The notes under the pieces: generated by a model
What the model saw: the letters and a program-made list of their open reading frames with translations, nothing else
Database searches by the model: none
What the model was told of the DNA's origin: nothing
Shown: positions 1-9,235 of the stretch, piece by piece
How positions within the stretch are numbered: position 1 is the stretch's first letter
How the letters are laid out: every line of letters begins with the position of its first letter
Assembly (NCBI RefSeq): GCF_000196115.1
Contig: NC_005027.1
Coordinates: 6,320,001-6,384,000 of the forward strand
Direction: 5' to 3'
Length of the DNA stretch: 64,000 nucleotides
DNA from: Rhodopirellula baltica SH 1
Lineage (GTDB): Bacteria > Planctomycetota > Planctomycetia > Pirellulales > Pirellulaceae
Translations under genes and position numbers: made by a program

Positions 1-37
1 GGAAATCACCGATCTTTGAAAGTTGGATGTCTCCCAG

Positions 38-817
38 ATGTGCTTGCTTGCTGTTCAGTACCGTTTGGTTCCCGAAAGTCCCATCCTCGTTGCGGCCAAC
101 CGCGAAGAGTATGTTGACCGACCGAGCCAAACGCCGTCCATTCAATCCGGTAAACCACGCGTGTTGTGTGGAATCGACCAAAAGGCCGGTGGAACTTGGT
201 TGGGGGTAAACCAAAACGGTTTGTTTGTTGGTTTAACCAATCGTGCCACCGCGACTCCTTTGTTCGGACAACGGTCTCGTGGCCAATTGGCGATGGATTT
301 ATTGCGTTGCACTTCTTCACGTCGTGCACTCGAAAAAGCCCACGCTGAGTTCGCCAAAAATCGTTACGAAGGTTGCAACATCATCTTGGCAGATGCCAAG
401 GCTGGTTTTGCAATTCATGCTGACGAGCGACAAGAAGTCGTCGAGTTGCAAGAAGGCCTGAACATCATCGGGGCTCGCAACTTGAACGACCCGGACGACG
501 GACGCGTTCAGTTGGCTCGCCGCCTGTTAACCCTTCAGACGCTGGACTCGCCAGTGAAGTTCCTGGCCGTGGCCAGCAAAGTGTTCGCACGTTCGCCGGT
601 CGGCCAAGGTCGACCAAGCATGGTCATTCGCAACGGTGACTACGCGACCGTCAGCAGCACGCTGATTGCGTTGGGCGTCAAGCCACGCGATGCGATTTAC
701 CAGTTCAGCAGCGGTGCTCCGGACGAGAGCAAGTACGAAGACTACTCACCAATGTTGCGAGACATCCTCAGTCGCGGTCTACGAGAAGCTCGCACCAAAG
801 CCAAGGTCGGCTCCTGA
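38..817 (+). CDS. NRDE/TANGO2 family protein
   Basis: Protein of 259 aa. The ATG at 38 is preferred over the in-frame TTG at 23 because it gives an N-terminus starting Met-Cys, the usual start of NRDE (TANGO2-like) proteins, where the Cys is thought to act as an Ntn-type residue. The family motif Asn-Arg-Asp/Glu-Glu appears as AANREEYVDRP near residue 25, followed by a GGTWLGVN segment near residue 55 and GLFVGLTNR, all typical. No signal peptide is visible, so a cytosolic protein is likely. The biochemical role of the family is poorly defined; links to haem or lipid handling come from eukaryotic TANGO2 work. A hairpin terminator follows 43 bp downstream, so it appears to end its transcription unit. 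Confidence 0.85.
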   Translation: MCLLAVQYRLVPESPILVAANREEYVDRPSQTPSIQSGKPRVLCGIDQKAGGTWLGVNQNGLFVGLTNRATATPLFGQRSRGQLAMDLLRCTSSRRALEKAHAEFAKNRYEGCNIILADAKAGFAIHADERQEVVELQEGLNIIGARNLNDPDDGRVQLARRLLTLQTLDSPVKFLAVASKVFARSPVGQGRPSMVIRNGDYATVSSTLIALGVKPRDAIYQFSSGAPDESKYEDYSPMLRDILSRGLREARTKAKVGS

Positions 818-859
818 TCCTTTGTTGAGCTGACTTCGGCTGCCATTCGAAATCACATC

Positions 860-897
860 ACGCCAATGCTGCAAGCCTTTGCTGCATTGGCGTTTTT
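860..897 (+). terminator. Rho-independent terminator after the NRDE gene
   Basis: A perfect 10-bp stem, ACGCCAATGC paired with GCATTGGCGT, is followed directly by TTTTT. It lies 43 bp after the stop at 817. The rest of the gap up to 1316 holds a weaker inverted repeat (GTGAGTTTTCC / GGAAATCTCAC, near 1001-1026) and no gene that I can support. Confidence 0.8.
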
Positions 898-1316
898 AAT
901 GCGCCAGTAGCTCATCGCGATGAAGGCAGAGGACGTCCTGTGAACGGCTATTTGGCTGCGTTTGCAAAAGTTTCGGCCAAAAACGAAAAAAATGTTTTTC
1001 TGTGAGTTTTCCTCGGGGAAATCTCACACCCTCGCATCTTTCGTTTTCTACCGATCTTCTCACGGCCGGGGCTAAGATAACGAGTCATTGCGAGACTTAC
1101 GCATTTTCTTCGTATTGAGCGAATGCTGCGCCATTGCTGGATGATGCCCAGCTGCCCCCCAGCTTGAGTTTAACTTCTCCCCTGCGATCCTCCATCATCG
1201 AACTCGATGTCGTGGAAAGTCGCCTTGAGTGCCTGCAGTGACAGCACGGGCACCATTGGTGGTTCGCGTCCGTTGGCAGCGGGCGTCTCTGTTCTCTCTT
1301 TCGATTGGTACGGACG

Positions 1317-1499
1317 ATGAAACTGGCTTCTCTGTTTGCAAAGTCTCTTTTGGCACTCTTGTTGGTTGGCGTTTGGGCTGGTTGCGAAGCCGAGCCGACG
1401 GTGATCCCCGAGGATGAAGACGAGTTCGCCGCCTATGACGCCGCAATGGCGGGGGCGGAAGCGGAGGCTGCTGAGAACGCCGACGAAGTGGCTCCCTGA
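1317..1499 (+). CDS. Small predicted lipoprotein
   Basis: Protein of 60 aa starting at ATG 1317 (an in-frame TTG at 1305 is less likely). Residues 1-22 form a lysine-led hydrophobic signal peptide ending in VWAGC, a lipobox-like sequence with the lipidated Cys at position 23. The mature part is only about 37 residues and is very rich in Glu, Asp and Ala. It lies 168 bp upstream of a DUF1559 gene on the same strand; small acidic lipoproteins beside DUF1559 genes are common in planctomycetes (general knowledge), which supports a real gene. Function unknown. It is short and low in complexity, so certainty is moderate. Confidence 0.6.
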   Translation: MKLASLFAKSLLALLLVGVWAGCEAEPTVIPEDEDEFAAYDAAMAGAEAEAAENADEVAP

Positions 1500-1667
1500 C
1501 GGAGTAGGCGACGCAAAGCCGTTTCTGTTGAGCTTGCAGGCTCGTGCGTCTCGGCTGATCCACGCTGACATCTTTCGGCTCGAAATTTCTGGCTGAAAGC
1601 GATCGCTGATCTTTGTTGTCACCATCGGCGATCTTCATTCTCTCTTCTCTTTTTTGGAATCGGTGAA

Positions 1668-2957
1668 ATGTTGATTCACAAACGCGGGCATCTGTTTCCG
1701 CCGCATCAGAAAGGCAAGCGAAGCGTCTCCTTCAGTGGCTTCACGCTGGTTGAGTTGTTGGTCGTCATCGCCATCATTGGCGTCTTGGTTGGGCTCTTGT
1801 TGCCGGCCGTGCAGTCGGCACGCGAAGCTGCTCGGCGAATGAGTTGCAGCAATAATTTCAAGCAAATTGGCTTGGGCGTTCACAACTATCACGCGGCTTA
1901 CAACCAGTTTCCGATGCATGGCACCGGAGCGACGAATGAAACGAATGATTTGTGGTCTTTGGCCGATGACCATGGAACCGCTCCGGCTCCGCCCATCGGA
2001 TTCAGCCGCCACATGCTCAGCTACATGGTCGGGATTCTGCCATTCATTGAACAGCAAGGCATGTGGGAACACATTTCAAACCCGCTGACCGACGAAGCCA
2101 ATCGGACTTGGCCCGCCATGGGACCAGCACCTTACGCGGTTCGTTATTTGCCATGGCGGACCGATGTTCCGACCTATCGATGCCCCAGCGACCCGGGACG
2201 TGGACTGCCGACGGTCGGGCGAAGCAACTACGCCGCCTGCACTGGCGACGCGACCAGCCGAACCCAAATCGGTGGTTCGCGGTTCAATGGTGCTCAAGGT
2301 CGTTGGCGGTACCAAGATGAAAATTGGTTGATTCGGCAGTGCCGAGCCAACCTTCGCGGCGTCTTTGTGCCTCGTGGGAACACTCGATTCCGAGACATCC
2401 TGGACGGGACATCGAACACGATCATGTGTGGCGAAATCGTGACGGACTTGGGTGACCGAGACATCCGCTCCGCCGCTTCGCTTAACAACGGAGGCCACGG
2501 CGGCCAGTGGGGAAATGGCATCATGGGAAATCCCAAGACCTGCGAAGACAACGCCTTGATCGATCCGGCTCGTCCGAGTTTCTGGTTGGCCAGCACGACG
2601 GTCAGCGGTGGTGCCACGACACGTGGCGGACGATGGGCTGACTTTCGTCCGCTCTACTCGCAGTTCCTTTGCATCCTTCCACCCAATAGCGAAGTTTGTT
2701 TGGGCGGGAATCATGGCACGGAAGGCATCACAACCGCCAGCAGTCGGCACCAAGGCGGTGTGCACGTGTTGATGGCTGATGGTGCGGTGAAATTCATCAC
2801 CGACTCGATCGAGGCCGGGAACAGCCGGGCGGAAACGATTTGGCATCGCAACGCTACTCAGGAAAGCAGCAACCCACCTGGCGCAGCCAGCCCGTATGGA
2901 TTGTGGGGGTCCTTGGGGACTCGCGCCGCACGCGAGGTGATTGACGAAGAGTTCTGA
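1668..2957 (+). CDS. DUF1559 domain protein with type IV prepilin-like N-terminus
   Basis: Protein of 429 aa. After a basic leader of about 24 residues comes GFTLVELLVVIAIIGVLVG, the prepilin peptidase recognition site and hydrophobic pseudopilin helix with Glu at +5. This is followed by LLPAVQSAREAARRMSCSNN and KQIGLGVHNYH, the hallmark start of DUF1559 (also called SBP_bac_10). Near the C-terminus SRHQGGVHVLMADGAVKFI is the H-X9-DG motif typical of these proteins. Planctomycete genomes carry many paralogues, thought to be pseudopilin-like surface or periplasmic proteins; the exact role is unknown. A small lipoprotein gene precedes it and a strong terminator follows, so the two may form a short transcription unit. 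Confidence 0.93.
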   Translation: MLIHKRGHLFPPHQKGKRSVSFSGFTLVELLVVIAIIGVLVGLLLPAVQSAREAARRMSCSNNFKQIGLGVHNYHAAYNQFPMHGTGATNETNDLWSLADDHGTAPAPPIGFSRHMLSYMVGILPFIEQQGMWEHISNPLTDEANRTWPAMGPAPYAVRYLPWRTDVPTYRCPSDPGRGLPTVGRSNYAACTGDATSRTQIGGSRFNGAQGRWRYQDENWLIRQCRANLRGVFVPRGNTRFRDILDGTSNTIMCGEIVTDLGDRDIRSAASLNNGGHGGQWGNGIMGNPKTCEDNALIDPARPSFWLASTTVSGGATTRGGRWADFRPLYSQFLCILPPNSEVCLGGNHGTEGITTASSRHQGGVHVLMADGAVKFITDSIEAGNSRAETIWHRNATQESSNPPGAASPYGLWGSLGTRAAREVIDEEF

Positions 2958-3005
2958 CTCTCGGTCTTAGTCCTCACGCAACTTTGCGTTTTCTTTGAAA
3001 CAACA

Positions 3006-3040
3006 ACGCCCGGCGTATCGTCTGATATGCCGGGCGTTTC
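3006..3040 (+). terminator. Rho-independent terminator after the DUF1559 gene
   Basis: A 13-bp stem begins ACGCCCGGC and closes GCCGGGCGT with one G-U pair in the inner part, then TTTC. It lies 48 bp after the stop at 2957. The remaining 260 bp up to 3301 contain nothing I can support as a gene. Confidence 0.8.
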
Positions 3041-3301
3041 TCATGTTTCGCCGATTTAGCACGCTTTGACGGTGCGAAATTGTCATTTGCTGAGTTGCAA
3101 GGTTCCGCTTATTGTGGTCGGGACCGCTCCCTTTGTCGGTATTACGGCGTTCGGCGATGCCATTGGGAGAATGACACTCTGGGGGCTAGCCCGCCGGAGG
3201 TCGACGGTTCTGAACGCAACTCACCAGTGCCATCTTTCATTGACTTGCTGCAAGACTTTGCTAACCGACAGTGAAGTTGCCTTTCCTTTGTTTGTCTGCT
3301 C

Positions 3302-6160
3302 ATGACACAACGATTTTATCTCTTCTGTATTGCTGCCACTTGGCTTGGAACCGGTTTCGGGACTTGGTCGTCCGCGAATGCCGTCGACTTTGCCGATGAC
3401 ATTCAGCCGATCTTGAACGAGCACTGCGTGGCCTGTCATGGCGGTGTCAAACAAGCCGGTGACCTGTCGTTCATTCATCGCGACAGTGCGCTGGCGGTGA
3501 TCGAACCGGGCGACGTCGATGGCTCTTACATGATCGATCGGATTCTGGCGGATGACGAATCGGAGATCATGCCACCACCGGAACATGGTGCGCCGCTCAC
3601 TGAAGAAAAGATCGCCCTGCTCAAGACTTGGATTGAAGAAGGTGCCAAGTGGAAACAATCCTGGGGCTATGAGCCTCCGGTTACCCCCGGAGTTCCTGAC
3701 GTTGCCAGCCCGGACGCTTGCCGTCAATCGATTGATCGCTTCGTCCGCAGTACGCTCGAAGAACAAGGCATCCAGCCCGCGAAGGATGCCCCGCCGCACC
3801 AATGGCTCAGACGAGTCACGTTGGACCTGACCGGTGTGCCACCAACGCTGGCCGAAGTCGAAAGTTTCAACCAAGCCGCGAAGGAACGTGGCGATGCGGC
3901 GTACACCGAAAAGGTGGATGAACTGCTTCAGTCATCGGGCTACGGCGAACGCTGGGCATCGATTTGGCTCGATCAAATTCGATATGCCGATAGCCGTGGC
4001 CTGGGTTTGGACGGACGTCGCAACGCGTGGAAGTATCGCGACTGGGTAATCGATTCGCTCAACAACGACATGCCGTTTGATGAGTTCACGATCAAGCAAA
4101 TCGCTGGTGACTTGTTGCCGGATCCTTCGGTCAACGATTTCTTGGCAACCACGGCCAGTCGTTTGACTCAGACCAATGAAGAAGGCGGCACGGACGACGA
4201 AGAGTTTCGTATCAACGCGGTGATGGACCGAGTCAGCACCGTTTGGCAAACCTGGCAAGGCATCACGTTCGGTTGCGTCCAGTGTCACAGTCACCCGTAC
4301 GACCCGATCGAACACGAAGAGTTCTACGAGTTCATGGCATTCTTCAACAACTCGGTCGATTGCGACCTGAGTGGCGAAGAGCCTTTGTTGTCGGTGCCGC
4401 TGGCCAATGAAGATGAGGAACGTGCGTCGGAACTGGATCGCCGAATTCGTTCGCTCAAGCAATCGATTTGGCACCAGGAATTTGAAGCGGTCAGCGACGA
4501 CGAATTGGACTGGAAGCACATCGACTCCATGACCGCGTCGGCCACCAAGCAAACCAAAGTCGACGTCGAAGAACGCGATGGGCGGACGGAGTTCTACACG
4601 ATCGACACACTGTCCAACGGCACCACGATTTCGCTCGAATGTGAGATGCCTGAGTCGGCCGACAAGCTCACCGCCATCCGTCTGACACTGTTGCCTCGCA
4701 ATCCCAAAACCGCACTGGCGGATTCCGAATGGGGATTTGTGCTGTCGCATTTGAACGCGGTCTTGATTGGCGACGAAGACGCCGAGACGCAAATCGAATT
4801 CTCTCACGTCATCGCTGATGAACCCGAACCGCTGAAGCATGCTCGATCCAGCATGGATCCGAAGAACAGCGACGGATTCGCGGCTTTCACTCGCATTCAC
4901 CATCCTCGCGTGGCCGTGTTCTTGTTGAAGGAACCAGTTGAGGTCCCTAAGGGGGCAAAGCTCAAGCTCGATATGAGTTGCCGGCAACAAGCCTTGGGGG
5001 CGTTCCCCTTGGTCGTTCGTCGTGGCAGTGTTGATGTTTGCTCGGACGAAAAAGCTCTGCTTGCGTGGACGGATACGGACTTGAAGGCACAGCGTGATGA
5101 GCTGTCTGAGTTGTCAGGCCAGCGACGCAAGATCCCTTCGGTTCGCATCCCAATCATGTTGGAACGTCCCGAGCATCTGGCTCGCCCCAGCCACGTGTTC
5201 ATTCGCGGTTTGTTCCTGACGAAGGATCAACAAGTCCAACCGGACGTGCCTAATTCAATGCCACCCATCGCGGGCGAAGGTCCGTTCAACCGGATGGATT
5301 TGGCGAAGTGGTTGGTGGATCCGAGTAACCCGCTGACGGCACGCGTGACCGTCAACCGCATCTGGGCTCGTCTGTTTGGAATCGGTTTGGTTCCGACCGA
5401 GGAAGACTTTGGTTCCAGTGGCGAACGGCCGACGCATCCTGAGTTGCTCGATCACTTGGCTCTCAAATTCCAGAACGAGTACGACTGGAGTTGGAAGCAA
5501 CTGATCCGATCCATCGTGTTGTCGAGCACCTACCGACAAGACGCGGTCATGGATCCCAAGTCGGACTTGGTCGATCCGCAAAACCGATGGTTGGCTCGTG
5601 GGCCCCGCTTCCGCATGCCCGCCGAAATGGTTCGCGATCAAGCCTTGTTTGTGTCCGGATTGCTTTCCCCGGAAGTGCACGGTGCCCCTGTGCATCCGCC
5701 GATTCCCGATGGCGTTTGGAAGCCTTTTCAAGGTGGCGACAAATGGAGCACGCCGGATGTCGGTGACCCCGATCGCTATCGTCGTTCGATTTATACCTAC
5801 ACCAAACGCAGCATCCCGTATCCGATGTTCGCCGCGTTCGATGCCCCTTCTCGTGAGTTCTGCACGCCACGGCGGTTGCGGTCCAACACGCCTCTGCAAG
5901 CCTTGACGACACTCAATGACGTCACGTTTGTGGAGTGCATGCAGGCACTGGCAAAGAAGATCGAGGCGATGGATGGGGAACTGGAAGAGCGTTTGGCGAA
6001 AGGTTTCCAATTGGTGACTTCTCGGTCGCCAACGTCCGCTGAGCAGAAGATTTTGGTGGCTCTGTACGAGCAAGCCAAGCAACAGTCCGAGCAAGAGCAA
6101 GACGCCTACGAAGCTGTCGCGTCTGCCTTGTTGAACCTCGACGAAATCATGAGCAAATAA
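3302..6160 (+). CDS. PSD1 protein: planctomycete cytochrome c (PSCyt1), DUF1549 and DUF1553 domains
   Basis: Protein of 952 aa with a Sec signal peptide (about residues 1-27, ending SSANA). The PSCyt1 domain follows, with a haem c motif CVACH at residues 42-46 and ILADDESEIMPPPEHG. The DUF1549 domain (about residues 130-350) has the family landmarks RVTLDLTGVPPT and YGERWASIWLDQIRYADS, and a second CxxCH, CVQCH at residues 325-329. The C-terminal third is DUF1553 (NRIWARLFGIGLV, FGSSGERPTHPELLDHLA, STYRQDA, RLRSNTPLQALTTLND). These proteins are almost always paired with a DUF1501 protein, as here, where the next ATG begins one base after this stop. They are thought to work in the periplasm, possibly in polysaccharide breakdown or redox chemistry; no reaction is established. 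Confidence 0.95.
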   Translation: MTQRFYLFCIAATWLGTGFGTWSSANAVDFADDIQPILNEHCVACHGGVKQAGDLSFIHRDSALAVIEPGDVDGSYMIDRILADDESEIMPPPEHGAPLTEEKIALLKTWIEEGAKWKQSWGYEPPVTPGVPDVASPDACRQSIDRFVRSTLEEQGIQPAKDAPPHQWLRRVTLDLTGVPPTLAEVESFNQAAKERGDAAYTEKVDELLQSSGYGERWASIWLDQIRYADSRGLGLDGRRNAWKYRDWVIDSLNNDMPFDEFTIKQIAGDLLPDPSVNDFLATTASRLTQTNEEGGTDDEEFRINAVMDRVSTVWQTWQGITFGCVQCHSHPYDPIEHEEFYEFMAFFNNSVDCDLSGEEPLLSVPLANEDEERASELDRRIRSLKQSIWHQEFEAVSDDELDWKHIDSMTASATKQTKVDVEERDGRTEFYTIDTLSNGTTISLECEMPESADKLTAIRLTLLPRNPKTALADSEWGFVLSHLNAVLIGDEDAETQIEFSHVIADEPEPLKHARSSMDPKNSDGFAAFTRIHHPRVAVFLLKEPVEVPKGAKLKLDMSCRQQALGAFPLVVRRGSVDVCSDEKALLAWTDTDLKAQRDELSELSGQRRKIPSVRIPIMLERPEHLARPSHVFIRGLFLTKDQQVQPDVPNSMPPIAGEGPFNRMDLAKWLVDPSNPLTARVTVNRIWARLFGIGLVPTEEDFGSSGERPTHPELLDHLALKFQNEYDWSWKQLIRSIVLSSTYRQDAVMDPKSDLVDPQNRWLARGPRFRMPAEMVRDQALFVSGLLSPEVHGAPVHPPIPDGVWKPFQGGDKWSTPDVGDPDRYRRSIYTYTKRSIPYPMFAAFDAPSREFCTPRRLRSNTPLQALTTLNDVTFVECMQALAKKIEAMDGELEERLAKGFQLVTSRSPTSAEQKILVALYEQAKQQSEQEQDAYEAVASALLNLDEIMSK

Positions 6161-6161
6161 G

Positions 6162-7673
6162 ATGCATCGCGAATCGATCTCTCAAGAACTTTTTCGTCAG
6201 TCGTTGTTGCAAACCAGTCGCCGGCAATTTCTGACCGAGTCGGCTGCTGGCTTGGGTGCCATTTACTTGGCGACTCAGCAAGCGGGTGGCAACGCTGCGC
6301 ACGCGAACGCTTCGCTGCAACATGGTTTTGATCCCCAGCACGACGCCACCAATCCGCTCAGCCCACTGGCGCCGCCTCAACCGGCCAAGGTCAAGCGAGT
6401 GATCTACTTGCACATGGTCGGTGCACCCAGCCAACTGGAGTTGTTTGACTACAAACCCGACCTCAAAGAACTCGACGGCAAAGAGTGCCCGCAGTCGTTC
6501 TTGGAGGGCAAGCGTTTTGCTTTCATTAACGGCACGCCGCGGATGCTGGGGCCTCAGTATGACTTCCAGCAACACGGCGAATCTGGGGCGTGGGTGTCCG
6601 AGTTGATGCCCAACTTGGCCAAGCAAGTCGATGATTTGTGCTTCTTGAAAACGGTCAAGACGGACCAATTCAATCACGGACCGGCTCAGTTGATGGTGCA
6701 CACCGGAGCCGCACCGATGGGATCGCCATCGATCGGTTCATGGGTCACGTATGGTTTGGGCAGCGAGAACGAAGATTTGCCCGGGTTCATCGTGCTGTTG
6801 TCCGGTGGTCGTTTGCCTCGTGTCGGCAAGGCTCTTTGGGGATCAGGGTTTTTACCTTCGGTCTATCAGGGTGTGCAGTGCCGATCCAAAGGCGACCCGG
6901 TTCTGAATGTCGCCAATCCAGAAGGCGTTTCGCGACAGGAACGACGGCAAGTCTTGGACGCGTTGGCAGCGCTCAATCAAGAGTCGTTGCAGCAATACGG
7001 CGATCCTGAAACGGTCACCCGAATCGCTCAGTACGAGATGGCCTATCGGATGCAAGTGGCTGCTCCCGAAGCGATGGATCTGTCGCAAGAAACGGCGGAA
7101 ACGCTTGAGAACTATGGCGCCGAGCCTGGCAAAGAATCCTTTGCCAACAACTGCTTGCTCGCGCGGCGTTTGGTCGAAGAAGGCGTCCGCTTTGTGCAGT
7201 TGTTTGATTGGGGCTGGGACACGCACGGATCCAATCGCAGCGAATCGCTCGAGCATGGATTGCCCGACAAGTGCAAGCAAACGGACAAGCCCATTGCGGC
7301 GTTGCTCGCTGATTTGAAGCAGCGTGGAATGTTGGAAGACACGTTGGTTGTGTGGGGCGGCGAGTTCGGACGCACACCGATGCGAGAGAACCGCGGCGGA
7401 ACGACGATGGCATTCCATGGTCGCGACCACAGTCCTGAAGCGTTCACGATGTGGATGGCTGGTGGGGGCGTCAAACCCGGGTTCACATATGGCGAGACCG
7501 ATGCGGTCGGTTACACCGCGGCGACCGAGTCCGTGCACCTGCGAGACTTCCACGCCACGATGCTGCACCTGCTTGGCTTCAACCACGAGAGGATGGTCTA
7601 TCCCTTCAAAGGCCTCAACCAACGCCTCACCGGAGTCAAACAAAGCCGCGTCGTCGAAGAAATCCTGACTTAG
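6162..7673 (+). CDS. DUF1501 domain protein with Tat leader
   Basis: Protein of 503 aa. A twin-arginine motif SRRQFL (Arg20-Arg21) precedes a hydrophobic stretch, so export by the Tat pathway in folded form is likely. The body is DUF1501, an alkaline phosphatase/sulfatase-like fold: VIYLHMVGAPSQLELFDYKP near the start, GPAQLMVHTGAAPMGSPSIG, WGWDTHGSN, VVWGGEFGRTPM and GRDHSPEAFTMWMAGGGVK with the expected Asp and His residues. Only 1 bp separates it from the upstream PSD1 stop, so the two are translationally coupled and probably act together. Known roles are not established. The gene is followed by family A palindromes rather than a classical terminator. Confidence 0.93.
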   Translation: MHRESISQELFRQSLLQTSRRQFLTESAAGLGAIYLATQQAGGNAAHANASLQHGFDPQHDATNPLSPLAPPQPAKVKRVIYLHMVGAPSQLELFDYKPDLKELDGKECPQSFLEGKRFAFINGTPRMLGPQYDFQQHGESGAWVSELMPNLAKQVDDLCFLKTVKTDQFNHGPAQLMVHTGAAPMGSPSIGSWVTYGLGSENEDLPGFIVLLSGGRLPRVGKALWGSGFLPSVYQGVQCRSKGDPVLNVANPEGVSRQERRQVLDALAALNQESLQQYGDPETVTRIAQYEMAYRMQVAAPEAMDLSQETAETLENYGAEPGKESFANNCLLARRLVEEGVRFVQLFDWGWDTHGSNRSESLEHGLPDKCKQTDKPIAALLADLKQRGMLEDTLVVWGGEFGRTPMRENRGGTTMAFHGRDHSPEAFTMWMAGGGVKPGFTYGETDAVGYTAATESVHLRDFHATMLHLLGFNHERMVYPFKGLNQRLTGVKQSRVVEEILT

Positions 7674-7689
7674 GTCGGTTATGCAATTC

Positions 7690-7780
7690 GTAGCCGGATT
7701 CGCCCTACCCGTAGCCGGATTCGCCAGAATTCGGATGTCCCTGCTCGTCGCCCCTCCGAATTCTTGGCGAATCCGGCTAC
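7690..7780. repeat. Family A palindrome, RAYT-flanking left copy 1 with an extra half copy
   Basis: A complete copy spans 7711-7780: it starts GTAGCCGGATTCGCC, reaches the EcoRI-like core GAATTC, has a loop of about 20 bp (TGTCCCTGCTCGTCG then CCCCTCC), and returns through GAATTC to GGCGAATCCGGCTAC. A truncated first arm (7690-7704) sits just before it. It begins 16 bp after the DUF1501 stop. Confidence 0.85.
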
Positions 7781-7806
7781 GTCGAAACTCCTCACCGCCC
7801 CCACTC

Positions 7807-7876
7807 GTAGCCGGATTCGCCAGAATTCGGACGTCTCTGCTCGTTGCCCCTCCGAATTCTTGGCGAATCCGGCTAC
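7807..7876. repeat. Family A palindrome, RAYT-flanking left copy 2
   Basis: Full 70-bp copy with the same arms and nearly the same loop (CGTCTCTGCTCGTTGCCCC) as the copy before it and the copy after the RAYT gene. It ends 55 bp before the RAYT start codon. Confidence 0.85.
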
Positions 7877-8063
7877 ATCGAAACGGTTCCACACCCAGCA
7901 ATGCTCTTCCACCTGCTCTCAGATCAGGCTCATGAAGCGACTGTCCAGCAAGCACTCCTACCTCAAGCGTCTCCCACCCGAGTTTTATCGTGGGTGGAAT
8001 TGCCCACGAAAAGTTGACAGTGGGCCGGCGCACGTCAGACTTCTCTGACAGGAGAACCGATCC

Positions 8064-8354
8064 ATGGACAAACGTCGAACATTTAGCCGCGAATACAAGC
8101 TGGCCGCAGTCAAGAAAGTCATCGAACAAGGCTTGTCGTACACCGCTGTCGCTAAAGACTTGGGGATCGGGGACAGCTTGATTCGCAAGTGGAAGAAGTC
8201 TTTTGACGAAGACGGAACATTCCAGGCCGAAGTAGTTGGTAGCCAATCCATTGAAGCCGAGCTGAGACGACTTCGCGAAGAGAATCGTCAACTCAAGATG
8301 GAACGCGACATTTTAAAAAAAGCGACGGCATTCTTCGCCAAAGAAAGTCACTGA
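8064..8354 (+). CDS. IS3-family transposase OrfA (copy 1)
   Basis: Protein of 96 aa, a helix-turn-helix DNA-binding protein (HTH_Tnp_1 type): FSREYKLAAVKKVIEQGLS, then VAKDLGIGDSLIRKWKKSF. It ends in a leucine-zipper-like coiled coil (IEAELRRLREENRQLKMERD). An AGGAG ribosome binding site lies 9 bp upstream (8051-8055). Near its 3' end the run of seven A at 8315-8321 (read A AAA AAA G) is a typical site for programmed -1 frameshifting, which would make the OrfAB transposase. Confidence 0.93.
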   Translation: MDKRRTFSREYKLAAVKKVIEQGLSYTAVAKDLGIGDSLIRKWKKSFDEDGTFQAEVVGSQSIEAELRRLREENRQLKMERDILKKATAFFAKESH

Positions 8355-8356
8355 GG

Positions 8357-9235
8357 TTGAAGTTCATTGGAGAGTGCCGCGATCGCTGGCCGATCGCAGT
8401 GCTCTGCCGAACCCTCGAAGTCACTCGCGCCGCTTATTACCGATTCGCCGGTCGCGGTCCCACAGCCACCGAGATCAAGCAAACCCAAATCATTCAAGCC
8501 GTCAAGGAAATCCGACTGGAAAAACATCACGATGCGTATGGAAGCCCGCGAATGCAACGAGCAATAGTCAAACGCGGTGTGGTGTGCTGCCGAAATACCG
8601 TCGCCAAATGCATGCGTCATGCGGGAATACAAGCCAATCGCCGCACCAAATTCAGAATATCGACCACTGACTCCAATCATGATCAGCCCATCGCCTCAAA
8701 TTTGCTTGGCCAAAACTTCACGACCGAGGCAATCAATCGCGTCTGGCTAACGGACATCACCTACATCCCAACCCAAGAAGGCTCCACTTACCTCTGTGCA
8801 TTCGTTGACCTGCATTCCCGCAAGATTGTCAGCTGGAAAACGAGCCGGAACATGGATTCGGAATTGGTGGTCGGGGCATTCGATCAAGCACTTACTTTTC
8901 GCAAGCCAAACGCGGGCCTGATCGTTCACAGCGATCGTGGCTCCCAATTCGCGAGCGATCATTTCCGCAGACGCCTGGCAGCCAGTGGGCTAGTTCAAAG
9001 CATGAGCCGTCGCGGGAACTGCTACGACAACGCACCGATGGAATCGTTCTTCAAGAGTTACAAAACCGAGGAAGCACAGCAGATTTACGACACGCACGAA
9101 CACGCCACACGCGGCGTATCTGACTACATCGAACGATTTTACAACCCTCATCGCTTGCACTCGTCGCTGGGCTACCTCAGTCCAATCGATTTCGAGCAAG
9201 CGATCAAAGAACCGTCACTCGTAAGTGAGTCCTGA
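8357..9235 (+). CDS. IS3-family transposase OrfB, DDE integrase (copy 1)
   Basis: Protein of 292 aa with an rve integrase core. The DDE triad can be placed at WLTDITY (first Asp), VHSDRGSQF (second Asp) and YDNAPMESFFKSYK (Glu), followed by the IS3-family end YIERFYNPHRLHSSLGYLSP. The only nearby start is TTG 8357, two bases after the OrfA stop. The frame is open upstream to the A7 slippery run, so the functional product is probably an OrfAB fusion made by -1 frameshifting rather than a free OrfB. Confidence 0.93.
   Translation: MKFIGECRDRWPIAVLCRTLEVTRAAYYRFAGRGPTATEIKQTQIIQAVKEIRLEKHHDAYGSPRMQRAIVKRGVVCCRNTVAKCMRHAGIQANRRTKFRISTTDSNHDQPIASNLLGQNFTTEAINRVWLTDITYIPTQEGSTYLCAFVDLHSRKIVSWKTSRNMDSELVVGAFDQALTFRKPNAGLIVHSDRGSQFASDHFRRRLAASGLVQSMSRRGNCYDNAPMESFFKSYKTEEAQQIYDTHEHATRGVSDYIERFYNPHRLHSSLGYLSPIDFEQAIKEPSLVSES

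Noticed and set aside
6852..8291. 479-codon minus-strand open frame across the DUF1501 gene end, family A repeats and IS
   Set aside because: It crosses an IS boundary and palindromes, so it cannot be an old gene; it is antisense to well-supported CDSs.
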